From positions 312,501-376,500 of the forward strand of contig NZ_QEWQ01000003.1 in assembly GCF_003121845.1 (NCBI RefSeq): a stretch of 64,000 nucleotides of DNA. The letters are read 5' to 3'. This stretch comes from Ignatzschineria ureiclastica (GTDB taxonomy: Bacteria > Pseudomonadota > Gammaproteobacteria > Cardiobacteriales > Wohlfahrtiimonadaceae). The notes beneath the pieces were generated by a model. The model saw nothing but the letters and a program-made list of their open reading frames with translations, did not search any database and was not told the origin of the DNA. The position numbers and the translations under genes are program-made. This document shows positions 17,122 to 27,128 of the stretch, piece after piece (within the stretch, counting starts at the first letter, position 1; each line of letters opens with the position of its first letter).

Positions 17122-20100
17122 CTATGATGAAGCCTTATCTGAATCCGTCGAAGCCTGATTGGTAGATTCAGATTTTCCAACTTCTACCACCGCTTTAGGT
17201 TCTGCATTTCCTTTCTTATTAGGCAATACATCATCAGACACGATCACTTTCGTCCGATTTTTCGCTTTTGAACGCGTAGGTTTTCCTGGTTTAATTGTCC
17301 GGCCACCTTTGCGCCCACGATTATTCGAAGGACGTTTGTCTTGGACTTCTTCTTTAATTTCTTCTTTAGCCTCTTCCTCTTTTGCAGCCTCTTCTTTTAT
17401 CGCTTCGACTGCTTTCGGTGCATCTATGTCGTTGCTTTTCCCTTGATTCGTACTCTCTTGTGCGTTCTCAGAAATAGCGACCTCTGTGACTAAAGCCTCT
17501 TGAGCAATAGAATCCTCAGATGTTGCCTCTGCCGTCACAACCGTTTCGACTTCCTTTTCAGAGTCTCCACTAATGAGCACTTCAGCCTCTTTAGGCATCT
17601 CTACAACGTTTTGTGCTCCGTCAGATTCAACAATCGTCTCTGCAACATCGCTGGCTTCTAAAGTATCTACCGCAGCAGTGACCTCTTCTGAGTGATTTGT
17701 ATCAGCAATATGTGTCGATTCCGATGAAGTCACCGTATCCTCTGCAGGAGCTGTCTCTACAGAAGCACTCTCTAGCGCAACATCTTGTAGATCATTCGTA
17801 ACGATAGCCTCTGTTTTATTATCTGCCAACTCGATCACCTCTGGCGCTGAAGAAAGACTATCAGATGTCATCACCGAAGATTCTACCGGTGACGTGGATA
17901 CATCCTGTTTCGTTTCAGTGACGACAGAAACAGCTTCTTGGGTAGCGGCAGAAGTTGTGCTCTCTACAACTACTGTATCCACATTTGCCGCAACGGGTGT
18001 CGTCATTGAATGCTCAGTCGTGTGGGCATCTGAACTCGCATCAATCGCATCTGTCGATTCTAAAGCTTCAGCTTCAATCACCTTTGCCGCTCTACGATTA
18101 CGTCCCTTACTAATCGTCATCTTCTGTACAGAATCATTCTCTAGCGCAATCACCGCCACAGTTGCCGCAACAGTTTTCTCAGGTTTTGTAATGATATCCA
18201 TAGCATCATCTGAGATGACTGAGTGCGTTGGCTCTACAGTCTCCTTTTCATTAGATACCGGCTCATTCACGATCTCTTTTGCTTCTGCTTTTGCAATACG
18301 AGGACGGCCTTGACGAATAATTCGCTCTTCAACTTTATCGCCGACAGTCACCTGAATAATCTCTTCCCCTTTCTCATTAATCACACTATCAGGATCCCGT
18401 TTTTCAGGACGATTTTGCTTATTATTCCGACGAGAACGATTTTGAGATGATGCACGATTCTCCTGTTTTGCACCTTTTTCTTGCGCATTATTCTCTGCAG
18501 AATCTCTCTTTTTCGCGTCATTATCTTTAGCCGTATTCTCTTTAGCATCGTGATCCGGCGTTACCGACTGGTTACGAGATTTACGATCCTGATCTTTCCC
18601 CTCATTTCGATCATTACGACCTTTCCCCTCATTATTTCTTGCTTGAGATTTTTGATCTTGCTGATGATTCGCTTGATCCCCATTCTCTTGCTTCGATTGA
18701 CGACGAGATTGATCATTTCCTGAGCCATTTTGCTCATTACGTCTACGATCATTATTACGATCGTTGCGCTCGTTATTGCGATCATTATTTCGGTCATTCT
18801 GCCCATTACGGCGGTTGCTTTGCTGCCCTCGATTATTACTCTCACGAGCTGAGTCTTCAGCATTCACATTCTGATTAAACTCAGCGCCTAAATCCACTTC
18901 ACGCTCAATCGTCTCAATAGTATTGCGGCTTGGATGATTATGGCGTTGATTACGTTGACGGTTATTGTTATTACGTGCACGATTACCATTATTTTTATTA
19001 TTTCGCTGATTTTTATGATCGCGCGCTTTTTTACCGCTCTCTTTACGTTCATCTTGCTTCTCTTCATCTTTTGCAAAGAAGCCTTTAATGTAGTTTAAAA
19101 TTGAAGATAAAAGACTTTGAGATTTCGTCAAAATATCTGCTTTCTTCTCTTCAACTTCAACTTTTGGCGGTGGTGCAATCGGAGAGATACCGGACACAGC
19201 AGGTTTTTCCATCACTTGCTTGCTCTGGATTACGGCTTCACTACGCATATCTTCTAAGGTGACCTCTTCCTTAATAAGATGTGCTTCACTATCTTCACCT
19301 ACCACTTCATCACTGACACGATAGCGAGTAATTTTGAAATGGGGCGTATCTAAATGTGTATCCGGAATAATGATAACGCGAACATTTAAACGATCTTCAA
19401 TATCCTCAACATCTGCTCGCTTCTCATTTAAGAGGTAAACAGCAACGTTAACGGGAACCTGAATAACCAGTTCAGAAGTTTTCTCTTTAAGCGATTCTTC
19501 TTCGATTAGGCGCAAAATACCCAGCGCTAATGACTTAGTATCCCGGATCGTACCTTGCCCCTCACAGCGAGGACAGACAATATGCGATGTTTCATCTAAT
19601 GAAGGACGAAGACGCTGACGTGACATCTCAAGAAGACCAAAACGGGAAATCTGCCCCACTTGAATACGAGCCCGATCAGAAGCAAGCGCATCGTGTAGTG
19701 CATTCTCTACTTTCCGTTGATTCTTACTCTCAAGCATATCGATAAAGTCGATCACAACTAAACCGCCAAGATCCCGTAGTTTTAATTGTCGAGCAATCTC
19801 TTCTGCAGCCTCTAGGTTCGTATTAAGTGCAGTATCTTCAATATCAGCCCCTTTGGTCGAGCGACCTGAGTTAATATCAATTGATACTAATGCTTCTGTA
19901 TGGTCAAAAACAAGCGCTCCACCGGAAGGAAGACGGACATTACGCTCATACGCCGTTTGAATTTGCGACTCTACTTGGAAGCGCGTAAAGAGTGGTACTT
20001 GATCTTCATAGAGTTTAATTTTATCGCCAATTTGTGGCATGATATTGTTGATGAAAACTTCAGCTTCTTTGAAGACTTCTTCATCATCAATTAGAATCTC

Positions 20101-20772
20101 ACCAATATCACTACGATAATAATCCCGAAGTGCGCGAATAATAATATTACTCTCTTGGAAAATCAGAAGCGGTGCAGGCTTTTTACCGGCATCTAAAATC
20201 GCTTCCCAAAGCATAATGAGATAGTCTAAATCCCACTGCAATTCTTCCGCGGTACGCCCCATTCCTGCTGTACGAACAATGATCCCCATCTCTTCAGGAA
20301 TCACAAGCGCAGCCATAGCATCGCGAATCTCCGCACGCTGTTTACCAGAAATACGACGAGAAACGCCACCCGCTTTAGGATTATTCGGCATTAAAACAAG
20401 ATAGCGACCGGCAAGAGAAACATAGGTCGTTAAAGCCGCCCCTTTATTGCCCCGCTCTTCTCGTTCAACTTGAACGATTAGCTCTGTCCCCTCATCTAAT
20501 TGATCTTTCACCGACAATGAATGATCGCTTGGATTTTTGTAGTACTCTCTTGCGATCTCTTTAAAAGGTAAAAAACCATGACGTTCTGAACCATAATCTA
20601 CGAAGCACGCTTCAAGCGAAGGTTCGATTCTTGTAATTTTTCCTTTATAGATATTGGCTTTTTTCTGTTTTGTTGCCACATTTTCAATATCTAAATCATA
20701 TAAATGTTGCCCATCCACTAGGGCTACGCGCATCTCTTCTTGTTGAGTCGCGTTAATTAGCATCCGCTTCAT
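17122..20772 (-). CDS. rne: ribonuclease E with long disordered C-terminal scaffold
   Basis: 1216 residues from the ATG at 20772 (GGAG about 7 bases upstream); the frame is open 31 codons further. The N-terminal catalytic half has the S1 domain (about 36-120), the DNase I-like domain with SIDINSG near 297 and VVIDFIDML near 340 for magnesium, and the zinc-link CPRCEGQG near 402. It cuts AU-rich single-stranded RNA in mRNA decay and rRNA/tRNA maturation. The second half (from about 530) is low complexity: an Asn/Arg/Asp/Gln-rich basic region, then a Thr/Val/Glu/Ser-rich acidic region and a basic end, the expected degradosome scaffold type. It is at the long end for the family. Confidence 0.96.
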   Translation of the reverse strand: MKRMLINATQQEEMRVALVDGQHLYDLDIENVATKQKKANIYKGKITRIEPSLEACFVDYGSERHGFLPFKEIAREYYKNPSDHSLSVKDQLDEGTELIVQVEREERGNKGAALTTYVSLAGRYLVLMPNNPKAGGVSRRISGKQRAEIRDAMAALVIPEEMGIIVRTAGMGRTAEELQWDLDYLIMLWEAILDAGKKPAPLLIFQESNIIIRALRDYYRSDIGEILIDDEEVFKEAEVFINNIMPQIGDKIKLYEDQVPLFTRFQVESQIQTAYERNVRLPSGGALVFDHTEALVSIDINSGRSTKGADIEDTALNTNLEAAEEIARQLKLRDLGGLVVIDFIDMLESKNQRKVENALHDALASDRARIQVGQISRFGLLEMSRQRLRPSLDETSHIVCPRCEGQGTIRDTKSLALGILRLIEEESLKEKTSELVIQVPVNVAVYLLNEKRADVEDIEDRLNVRVIIIPDTHLDTPHFKITRYRVSDEVVGEDSEAHLIKEEVTLEDMRSEAVIQSKQVMEKPAVSGISPIAPPPKVEVEEKKADILTKSQSLLSSILNYIKGFFAKDEEKQDERKESGKKARDHKNQRNNKNNGNRARNNNNRQRNQRHNHPSRNTIETIEREVDLGAEFNQNVNAEDSARESNNRGQQSNRRNGQNDRNNDRNNERNDRNNDRRRNEQNGSGNDQSRRQSKQENGDQANHQQDQKSQARNNEGKGRNDRNEGKDQDRKSRNQSVTPDHDAKENTAKDNDAKKRDSAENNAQEKGAKQENRASSQNRSRRNNKQNRPEKRDPDSVINEKGEEIIQVTVGDKVEERIIRQGRPRIAKAEAKEIVNEPVSNEKETVEPTHSVISDDAMDIITKPEKTVAATVAVIALENDSVQKMTISKGRNRRAAKVIEAEALESTDAIDASSDAHTTEHSMTTPVAANVDTVVVESTTSAATQEAVSVVTETKQDVSTSPVESSVMTSDSLSSAPEVIELADNKTEAIVTNDLQDVALESASVETAPAEDTVTSSESTHIADTNHSEEVTAAVDTLEASDVAETIVESDGAQNVVEMPKEAEVLISGDSEKEVETVVTAEATSEDSIAQEALVTEVAISENAQESTNQGKSNDIDAPKAVEAIKEEAAKEEEAKEEIKEEVQDKRPSNNRGRKGGRTIKPGKPTRSKAKNRTKVIVSDDVLPNKKGNAEPKAVVEVGKSESTNQASTDSDKASS

Positions 20773-21344
20773 TTTTTCTCCAGTACGGTAGCTCACATCT
20801 CTTTTGGGGGCTACAACTGTCACCCTATAACGCTGTAAGTAGGTTATTAAATTAACCAATCTCAACGCCTCAGGGTTTACTTCTTAAATTCTAAAGACAC
20901 AACTACGGCTCATCTTTCCATTAAGTATCTCGTAATGAAATTCCCCTGATCGCTTTAGATCATCAGACTAATGATAGCCATAAAAAATGATGAACCACGA
21001 ATTAGGATTTGTGTGATTTATTACGTATTTAAATTGTGTCCCGAAAATAGAAGAGAATGCCTTATTGTAGACATTCATCAGTTATTAGCCTATTTGAAAA
21101 AGATCATGCTCACTACACAAATGTTTATGTAATTATTATTCTTAACGTATTCTTCTTAAAGTATTACTCTTAACAATTTTGCGCTTAACAATTTGTTTTA
21201 AAGTAACTTTATTGTGAAACTATTTTTTAACCACTTTCAAACACTCTCTAAAATGCAGATTAGCCCAAGAGACAATCGTCCAGTGGGCTAGATCTTTACA
21301 TCTATAATGTTTTGCTGAAAGCTACTTAAATTATCATGCGCGAT
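20773..21344. other. long rne leader / lpoP-rne intergenic region
   Basis: 572 bases without a gene between the lpoP-like stop and the rne start. In E. coli, rne has a long 5' leader used for autoregulation; a similar role is plausible but inferred. A hairpin with 7-bp arms (TAGCCCA/TGGGCTA, 21261-21290) lies just past the lpoP-like gene and has no clear T-run. The rest is AT-rich. Confidence 0.45.
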
Positions 21345-22079
21345 CTAGTTACCCGCTGATCGAGCACTTTGTGCCGCTGCGATAATTTGACGATTGCGTT
21401 GAATGAGCTCTTCATTTTGTGTAAAGCTAATAGACTTATTCGCCATCTGTTCGGCTGCAGCATAATTTTTCTGATGCAGACGAATTTGCGCTAAATCATA
21501 CCAAATACTTGCATTTCTTGGCTCTAAACGAACAGCTCGCTCAAGCGAACTTGCTGCTTTATCTAAGCGATTTTCAGATACTGCTTTACGCGCATCTTCA
21601 AGCAATGTTTTCACTGCATTATTTCCCGCAGTCGGGGCTGGTGCTTGAGCTGTGGGCGCTGCTGCTACAGAAGCTTGCGCTACAGGTTGTGCGGGCACAG
21701 ATGCTACAGTTGTGCCACCATAATTAGATTGTGGAACTGTTGCATTGGGTGCCGGCATTGGATATCCACTATTGGTACTATTCGGTGCAACGGGCCAATT
21801 AGCCGTAGGCTCTGGGAAAACAGGACCATTAGACGCTGTTGTTGCAGCGCCATTCTGTGGAGCCTGCATTCCAAGAAAGCCCATTTCATTGCTTTGAGGC
21901 GCTTGAACTGCTGGAGCATCATTTAATGCATAAGCTGTCGCCGCGCCATCAGCACCTGAAAAAGTGGGTTGTTGATAAGGTTGACCTTGTACAGGACGGA
22001 CACGCGCACCTTGTGGTGCCGTTCCGGCACAAGCCGTCAAGACGAGTAAACTAATTAAAAAAATGGCATTTCTTTTCAC
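21345..22079 (-). CDS. LpoP-like TPR lipoprotein, presumed PBP1b activator
   Basis: 244 residues. A lipoprotein signal with lipobox LTAC (C17) is followed by a long Pro/Ala/Gln/Asn-rich linker (about 20-150) and a C-terminal TPR region (about 155-235: ASSLERAVRLEPRNASIWYD, then AEQMANKSI). In Pseudomonas the outer-membrane lipoprotein LpoP, with the same lipobox-linker-TPR layout, is encoded next to ponB/mrcB and activates PBP1b. Here the gene lies 106 bases after mrcB on the same strand. The assignment rests on architecture and neighbourhood; a generic TPR lipoprotein is the alternative. Confidence 0.72.
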   Translation of the reverse strand: MKRNAIFLISLLVLTACAGTAPQGARVRPVQGQPYQQPTFSGADGAATAYALNDAPAVQAPQSNEMGFLGMQAPQNGAATTASNGPVFPEPTANWPVAPNSTNSGYPMPAPNATVPQSNYGGTTVASVPAQPVAQASVAAAPTAQAPAPTAGNNAVKTLLEDARKAVSENRLDKAASSLERAVRLEPRNASIWYDLAQIRLHQKNYAAAEQMANKSISFTQNEELIQRNRQIIAAAQSARSAGN

Positions 22080-22185
22080 GAAAATATCCTTAAAACTAAA
22101 TTCTGTTGCATGATCAATAATGCATATAATGTTGCACTAATTTATCACAGGTTAACAGTTTAATACAGTGAGTGTTTTGCCTCTT

Positions 22186-24537
22186 TTAATCAAAAATAAA
22201 TCCACCTGACTCTGGCGTCGGTACTGTATAACATTCCGTCGCAAACATCGGTTGATATCCTGAAATAAAAGGAAGCGTTCGAATCTTAGTATCTGGACAA
22301 GCCGTCATTGGTGGTAATAAGCCTGTCGAAAGATCTACTGCCACATCAATCACATCAGAAGGTCGTGATTGTGTAATATCTTCTAAATAGAGATTTTTCA
22401 TCGCGTTTGCCCAAATAGGAAGTGCTCCGGCCGTACCGGTTAGACGATGAATCGATTTATTATCATCTCGCCCAACCCAAGTGACTGCGGTGTAATTGCC
22501 TGTAAAGCCGGCAAACCAGCTATCACGATAATCATTCGTTGTCCCTGTTTTCGCCGCCATTTTCACATTTCCAACACTATTACGGACAGATCCGGCGGTT
22601 CCTTGAGAGACGACTTCCATCATCGCTTGAGTGATCAGATAATTAGGCGCCGGCTCTACCGCTTGAATTGGATCAACCTCTACCTGTGCCAACAAATTAC
22701 TATTAATATCTGTCACCTCACGAATCGCTCTAAGTGGCGTAAAATAGCCACCATTTGCAATCGTTGAATACATCTGTGCCACTTCAATCGGCGGTAGATC
22801 AACTGCACCGAGAAGTGAGGCCGGTACTGCAGGCAATGTATATTTCACAGGATTCACACCGACACGATAGAGCGTATCGACCACATTCTCAAGACCAATA
22901 TCCAAACCCACACGAATGACCGGCAAGTTATATGATTTCGCTAATGCGGTAATTAAAGGCACCCAACCATGTAATCGGCGATCATAGTTATTAGGCTCCC
23001 ACATTTTACCGCCGACAGGTAAACTCACCGGGGAAGCATCATCAAGTGGTGTGGCTAATGAGTAACGGCTTGGCTCCTCAAGAGCACGGAGATAAACAAA
23101 AGGTTTCACTAATGAACCAATCGGACGATTGGTATTCAATGCTCTATTGAATCCTGCTTGGCGCACATTACGATCTCCAACAATCGCAGAGATTTCCCCG
23201 GTATTATTCTTAGCAATAACAATGGCTCCTTGTAGAATATTAGAAGAGAGTCCTCTATTTTTCTCAATTTGCGTCAAGGTTTCTACCACGGATTTTTCCG
23301 CATAATCCTGTACAATCGGATCAAGTGTTGTAAAAATGCGAAGCCCCCCTGCTTTAAGCTGATCTGCACTATATTGTGCTTTGAGTTGCTTATAAACAAG
23401 TTCAATAAATGCTGGGAACTTGGTATTCGCTGGCGGTGGATTTTCTAAAATCTTAAGCGGCTCCGCTTTCACAATCGCACCATCTTCAGCACTTAATAAT
23501 CCTTGATCCACTAAGACATCAATAATGAGATTCCGGCGCTTAATCGCCACTTCGGGATGTCGACGAGGATTATAGCTACTTGGGCTTGGAATAACCGCTA
23601 CAAGTGTTGCAATCTCACCGATAGAGAGTTCATTCACTGGTTTCCCAAAGAAAAACTCACTCGCCAAGCCGAAACCATGAATCGCCCGATCACCATCTTG
23701 CGATAGATAGATCTCATTAATATAAGCCTCTAAAATTTCATCTTTATCAAAGCGCCAATCCAAGACAATTGCATAGAACATCTCTTGAATTTTTCGCTCT
23801 AATGTTTTTTCATTCGTCAAAAAGTAGTTTTTAACCAATTGTTGCGTCAGGGTTGATCCCCCTTGGACATTACGCCCTGCTTTGAAATTCGTCACTACTG
23901 CACGGAAGATCCCTTTCGGATTGATTCCAAAATGTTGGTAGTAAGAGCGATCTTCCATCGCAAGCAGAGTATCAATTAACATCGGCGGAATATCTTCCCG
24001 CTTTAGTAAAATACGATCTTCATTGTGAGTAGGATAAATGGAAGCAATCAATAGAGGCTCGATACGAGTTAACGAGACTTCATCACCCGTTGTACGATCG
24101 ATCACTTTTGAGACGGTATTCTTATTGAAAAAGACCTCTATCGTGCGCGATTCTTCAGTCTCATCACTATAAGTAAAAGGACGAGTATGAATCGCCACCA
24201 TATTTTTCGCCTCATCAAAATGAAAGGTTCCAGGTTGAGCAACTGATTTCGCGGAGCGATAGAGAATCCACTCAAGTTCTTGCAGCAGATCTTTCGATTT
24301 AAGATGCTGCCCTGCAAAAAGCTCTAAGGGGCGAGCATAAACACGTGCCGGGAGCGCCCATTGCCGATTTTCAAATTCAGGCGTGACTTCATGATCTGCC
24401 TTGATAATAAAATATGCAAAAATGGGGAGTGAAAGCAGTGCAAGAATTACAATAATCGAGATGACTAATCGCATCAGATAGGCAATTGCACGATTCACAC
24501 GTTCACCAAATGTAAGATGTTTCTTTTTGTCTTTCAT
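22186..24537 (-). CDS. mrcB: penicillin-binding protein 1B (bifunctional class A PBP)
   Basis: 783 residues. A cytoplasmic basic N-terminus and one membrane helix (about 22-46) precede a UB2H-like region. The GT51 transglycosylase has its catalytic glutamate in AMEDRSYYQHFG near 194 and QGGSTLTQQLVKN downstream. The transpeptidase has the nucleophile motif SLVK near 474, a SYN motif and KTGTTNDYRDSWF near 661. It polymerises and crosslinks peptidoglycan. The UB2H-containing layout makes it PBP1b rather than PBP1a. The lpoP-like gene follows it. Confidence 0.95.
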   Translation of the reverse strand: MKDKKKHLTFGERVNRAIAYLMRLVISIIVILALLSLPIFAYFIIKADHEVTPEFENRQWALPARVYARPLELFAGQHLKSKDLLQELEWILYRSAKSVAQPGTFHFDEAKNMVAIHTRPFTYSDETEESRTIEVFFNKNTVSKVIDRTTGDEVSLTRIEPLLIASIYPTHNEDRILLKREDIPPMLIDTLLAMEDRSYYQHFGINPKGIFRAVVTNFKAGRNVQGGSTLTQQLVKNYFLTNEKTLERKIQEMFYAIVLDWRFDKDEILEAYINEIYLSQDGDRAIHGFGLASEFFFGKPVNELSIGEIATLVAVIPSPSSYNPRRHPEVAIKRRNLIIDVLVDQGLLSAEDGAIVKAEPLKILENPPPANTKFPAFIELVYKQLKAQYSADQLKAGGLRIFTTLDPIVQDYAEKSVVETLTQIEKNRGLSSNILQGAIVIAKNNTGEISAIVGDRNVRQAGFNRALNTNRPIGSLVKPFVYLRALEEPSRYSLATPLDDASPVSLPVGGKMWEPNNYDRRLHGWVPLITALAKSYNLPVIRVGLDIGLENVVDTLYRVGVNPVKYTLPAVPASLLGAVDLPPIEVAQMYSTIANGGYFTPLRAIREVTDINSNLLAQVEVDPIQAVEPAPNYLITQAMMEVVSQGTAGSVRNSVGNVKMAAKTGTTNDYRDSWFAGFTGNYTAVTWVGRDDNKSIHRLTGTAGALPIWANAMKNLYLEDITQSRPSDVIDVAVDLSTGLLPPMTACPDTKIRTLPFISGYQPMFATECYTVPTPESGGFIFD

Positions 24538-24852
24538 AAAGATAGATAAACCAACAATAGTGAGAAGATTCTATTGATAAAACGCATCCTTGAATTTTGT
24601 TCAACAAAATACTTCTAGTGGTGTAAATTAGGGGGCAAAACAGAAAATTGATCTACCGCAAGTATGGCATTATATAAGATACTATCTTTAATGAAAAATA
24701 TACTTTTTCCCAGTTTATAGAGTAGTATTTTACTATATAACAGTATAATCTAGAGAAAATGGTCGCTAGGATAATGAATATTATCGTAAATAGCGTTATT
24801 ATTAGCATATTCAACACCCAGTAAATTAGTCCATAGAGGTAAAATTAAGACA
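24538..24852. other. divergent promoter region between mrcB and corC
   Basis: 315 AT-rich bases upstream of both genes. A TATAAT hexamer stands at 24744-24749 on the plus strand, about 100 bases before corC, but no good -35 is spaced to it. No gene, RNA or clear operator is visible. Confidence 0.45.
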
Positions 24853-25698
24853 ATGACTGATGACGGAAGTAGGAAAGGCGAATCTTGGTTGCAACGACTA
24901 GGGTTCGATAAACATAAAGACGTAACAGTAGATACACTATTACGTGATTGTGAAGAAGTACGTGCAAAGGGGCTCATTAGCGATGATTCAGCGGAAATGA
25001 TCCGCGCGATTATTGCAGGCTCAAATCAAATTGTACGAGATATTATGATTCCTCGGGCCAAAATGGTCACCATCTCTATCGATGATGCGCCAGAAGTGAT
25101 TATGGATCGCATTATTGCCTCAGGGCACTCACGTTTTCCCGTACTTTCAGAAAATCATGAAGAGATTATGGGGATTTTGCTCTCAAAAGATCTCCTCCCC
25201 TATGTTGGTGAATCCTCGCTTGATATTAAATCGCTGATTCGTCCTGTAGAATATGTTCCTGAAGGAAAATTTATTACTGCGCTCATCAATGATTTCCGGA
25301 TGAAACGGATTCATCTCGCCTTAGTCGTTGATGAGTTTGGTTCGGTATCGGGATTAATTACCATCGAAGATCTTTTAGAGCAGATCGTTGGCGATATCGA
25401 TGATGAGCATGACCGCAAAGAAGAACCTCAAGAGTTTGTCAAAATTATTGGCGAGAATCTCTATCAAGTGAATGCGTTAATCCCCCTTGAAGAATTTAAC
25501 GCTTACTTTGATCGTCACTACGAAGAGGAAGATGTTGAAACGCTAGGTGGGTTAATCATGATGACCGCAGGAAGCTTACCCCCAGAAAATACGATTGTGG
25601 AACTAGATGATATGTCATTTAAGATTCTTCCCTTTAGTGGCAACTATTTAGAAGCTGTTGAACTCACCTTTAATAGTGAGCAGCTTGCGAATAGTTAA
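24853..25698 (+). CDS. corC: CorC/YbeX-family CBS-domain protein
   Basis: 281 residues, soluble. Two CBS domains (about residues 60-180; the first starts IMIPRAKMVTI and holds GHSRFPV, and the second ends SGLITIEDLLEQIVGDI) are followed by a CorC_HlyC transporter-associated domain. Members have been linked to magnesium/cobalt efflux and, as YbeX, to ribosome metabolism. In E. coli the gene lies between ybeY and lnt; neither is adjacent here. A hairpin terminator follows. Confidence 0.92.
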   Translation: MTDDGSRKGESWLQRLGFDKHKDVTVDTLLRDCEEVRAKGLISDDSAEMIRAIIAGSNQIVRDIMIPRAKMVTISIDDAPEVIMDRIIASGHSRFPVLSENHEEIMGILLSKDLLPYVGESSLDIKSLIRPVEYVPEGKFITALINDFRMKRIHLALVVDEFGSVSGLITIEDLLEQIVGDIDDEHDRKEEPQEFVKIIGENLYQVNALIPLEEFNAYFDRHYEEEDVETLGGLIMMTAGSLPPENTIVELDDMSFKILPFSGNYLEAVELTFNSEQLANS

Positions 25699-25707
25699 TC
25701 CCTTCAG

Positions 25708-25757
25708 AAAGAGAGAGTGAATAATGAGATATTCATTTAAGCCTCGCTCTCTTTATA
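25708..25757 (+). terminator. corC terminator
   Basis: AAAGAGAG (25708-25715) pairs with CTCTCTTT (25747-25754), with inner AATGA/TCATT pairing possible. The T-run is short, so efficiency is uncertain. Confidence 0.5.
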
Positions 25758-25830
25758 ATCGACAAAAAGAGGGAAGATAGAAGGAAGAGCATTTTAATTG
25801 TGTATTTTTTTAACAAGTGAGTTTTCTTGT

Positions 25831-25859
25831 TTGACAAAAGAAGAGTTCTCCCTTAAGAT
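25831..25859 (+). promoter_or_regulatory. tRNA-Asn promoter
   Basis: Perfect -35 TTGACA (25831-25836), 17-base spacer, -10 TAAGAT (25854-25859), with the tRNA starting 13 bases after the -10. Confidence 0.75.
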
Positions 25860-25872
25860 AACAATCCTTAAT

Positions 25873-25949
25873 TCCTCGATAGCTCAGTTGGTAGTAGCAC
25901 TTGACTGTTAATCAAGGGGTCCCTGGTTCGAGCCCAGGTCGAGGAGCCA
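25873..25949 (+). tRNA. tRNA-Asn (anticodon GTT), CCA encoded
   Basis: Acceptor TCCTCGA/TCGAGGA, a perfect anticodon stem around GTT at 25907-25909, a T-arm CCTGG-TTCGAGC-CCAGG, and CCA at 25947-25949. The D-arm is odd: GCTC faces TAGC, leaving a C-T mismatch and a loop one base longer than usual, so the gene is 77 rather than 76 bases. It has a consensus promoter and its own terminator. Confidence 0.95.
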
Positions 25950-25959
25950 AATTAAGAGA

Positions 25960-25988
25960 AGCCTGAATCAATGATTCGGGCTTTTTTA
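25960..25988 (+). terminator. tRNA-Asn terminator
   Basis: AGCCTGAATCA pairs with TGATTCGGGCT (one G-U), followed by TTTTT. It lies 10 bases after the tRNA. Confidence 0.85.
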
Positions 25989-26142
25989 TTACCAGCAACA
26001 GTCTAATCATTCCATTCCTCACTAGCTTCAGCTAAAATAACGCTTCATATCAATGATTCATCTATCATCAACAGATCCATCAATGATAAAAAATAGCGCT
26101 AAACAATAATAAGATCGAAGACTAATTGAAGGGAATCATCTA

Positions 26143-27120
26143 ATGAAAACTTCTTTGCTAAAATGGCTTATGCTTGGAAGCCTCTTAATCAGTGGATTAG
26201 TTGCAAAAGCGGAACATGAGATCAAAATCTTACGCCAAACACCCTCTGAGCTTGATCGTATGATTAGCAGCCATCTCTGTTATAGTTATGAATTACTGCA
26301 TCCTTACCATCGATGCCAAGAACATTATGCGGAACAAGGGGAGCTCTCGACCAAAGAATTAGCTGATTTTGACTTTATCATTACCTCTGAACAATATTTC
26401 AATGGCTCATTAGCACGACAATTTCAACTCTTAATTCCTCTCTACCAACAAGCTTTTATTGCCGTCACACGAGAATCCTCTCAAGACAAGCTCTTTTCAA
26501 ATCAACTCAATTACGGCGTATTAAATCAACCGCTCCAAAAAATTGTGCTCAAAGATGTCCTAAAAGCCCTCAATTTATCCCCTAAAAAACTCGCAATTAC
26601 ACCTTTAGAGCAAAATGCACTCATTGACCAATTTTGCAGTTTCGATATCAATGTGGCTTTTATTACTAGTATTCAACCGAGTCAAATTGTTCGACAACTT
26701 AATACCCTTTGTGACGGCATTCCAATTTCAATCGCCAATAATCTCCCTAAGAACTTTTTTCAGCGTCACCGTTATCTCTATCAAACCACCATTCCCAAAT
26801 CTTACTATTGGCGCATTCCCGATGATATTGAAACACTCAGCGTCCGCTATCTACTCGCCATCAACCAAAATTCCATTGATGAGAGCGAATTAACAGAGAT
26901 ATTACGCAACTTCATCCAAGAACTCGATTACACACGAGGATTAGCAATCTCTGAACGTTCAATTATCGAAAATGCAGAGAATTTACAATCAACGCTCCAC
27001 CCGCTAGGCGAAGCATTACTATTACAGCTAACGGAAAAGTATCAAAAATTGACCGATACTACTACCAGCACGCCTGTTGATTCAAATACACTTTCCAATA
27101 CTCTTTCCGAGACACCTTAA
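26143..27120 (+). CDS. periplasmic TAXI-family solute-binding protein (divergent)
   Basis: 325 residues. A signal peptide with a hydrophobic core (LLKWLMLGSLLISGLVAKA) is likely cleaved near residue 23. Weak landmarks of the TAXI branch of TRAP transporter receptors are visible: VAFITSIQPSQIVRQL in the middle, IPDDIETLSVRYLLAIN later and a LHPLGEALLLQ end segment. Such proteins bind small acids for uptake by TRAP permeases. No TRAP permease lies nearby, so it is either an orphan receptor or has another role. AAGGGA precedes the ATG. It converges with miaA. Confidence 0.6.
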   Translation: MKTSLLKWLMLGSLLISGLVAKAEHEIKILRQTPSELDRMISSHLCYSYELLHPYHRCQEHYAEQGELSTKELADFDFIITSEQYFNGSLARQFQLLIPLYQQAFIAVTRESSQDKLFSNQLNYGVLNQPLQKIVLKDVLKALNLSPKKLAITPLEQNALIDQFCSFDINVAFITSIQPSQIVRQLNTLCDGIPISIANNLPKNFFQRHRYLYQTTIPKSYYWRIPDDIETLSVRYLLAINQNSIDESELTEILRNFIQELDYTRGLAISERSIIENAENLQSTLHPLGEALLLQLTEKYQKLTDTTTSTPVDSNTLSNTLSETP

Positions 27121-27128
27121 TATCGCTA

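Noticed and set aside
18481-18863. Several open frames opposite the rne tail
   Set aside because: Low-complexity shadows of the Asn/Arg/Asp-rich scaffold of RNase E.
21261-21290. Hairpin TAGCCCA/TGGGCTA after the lpoP-like gene as a terminator
   Set aside because: No T-run follows on the minus strand; kept only as a note in the intergenic entry.
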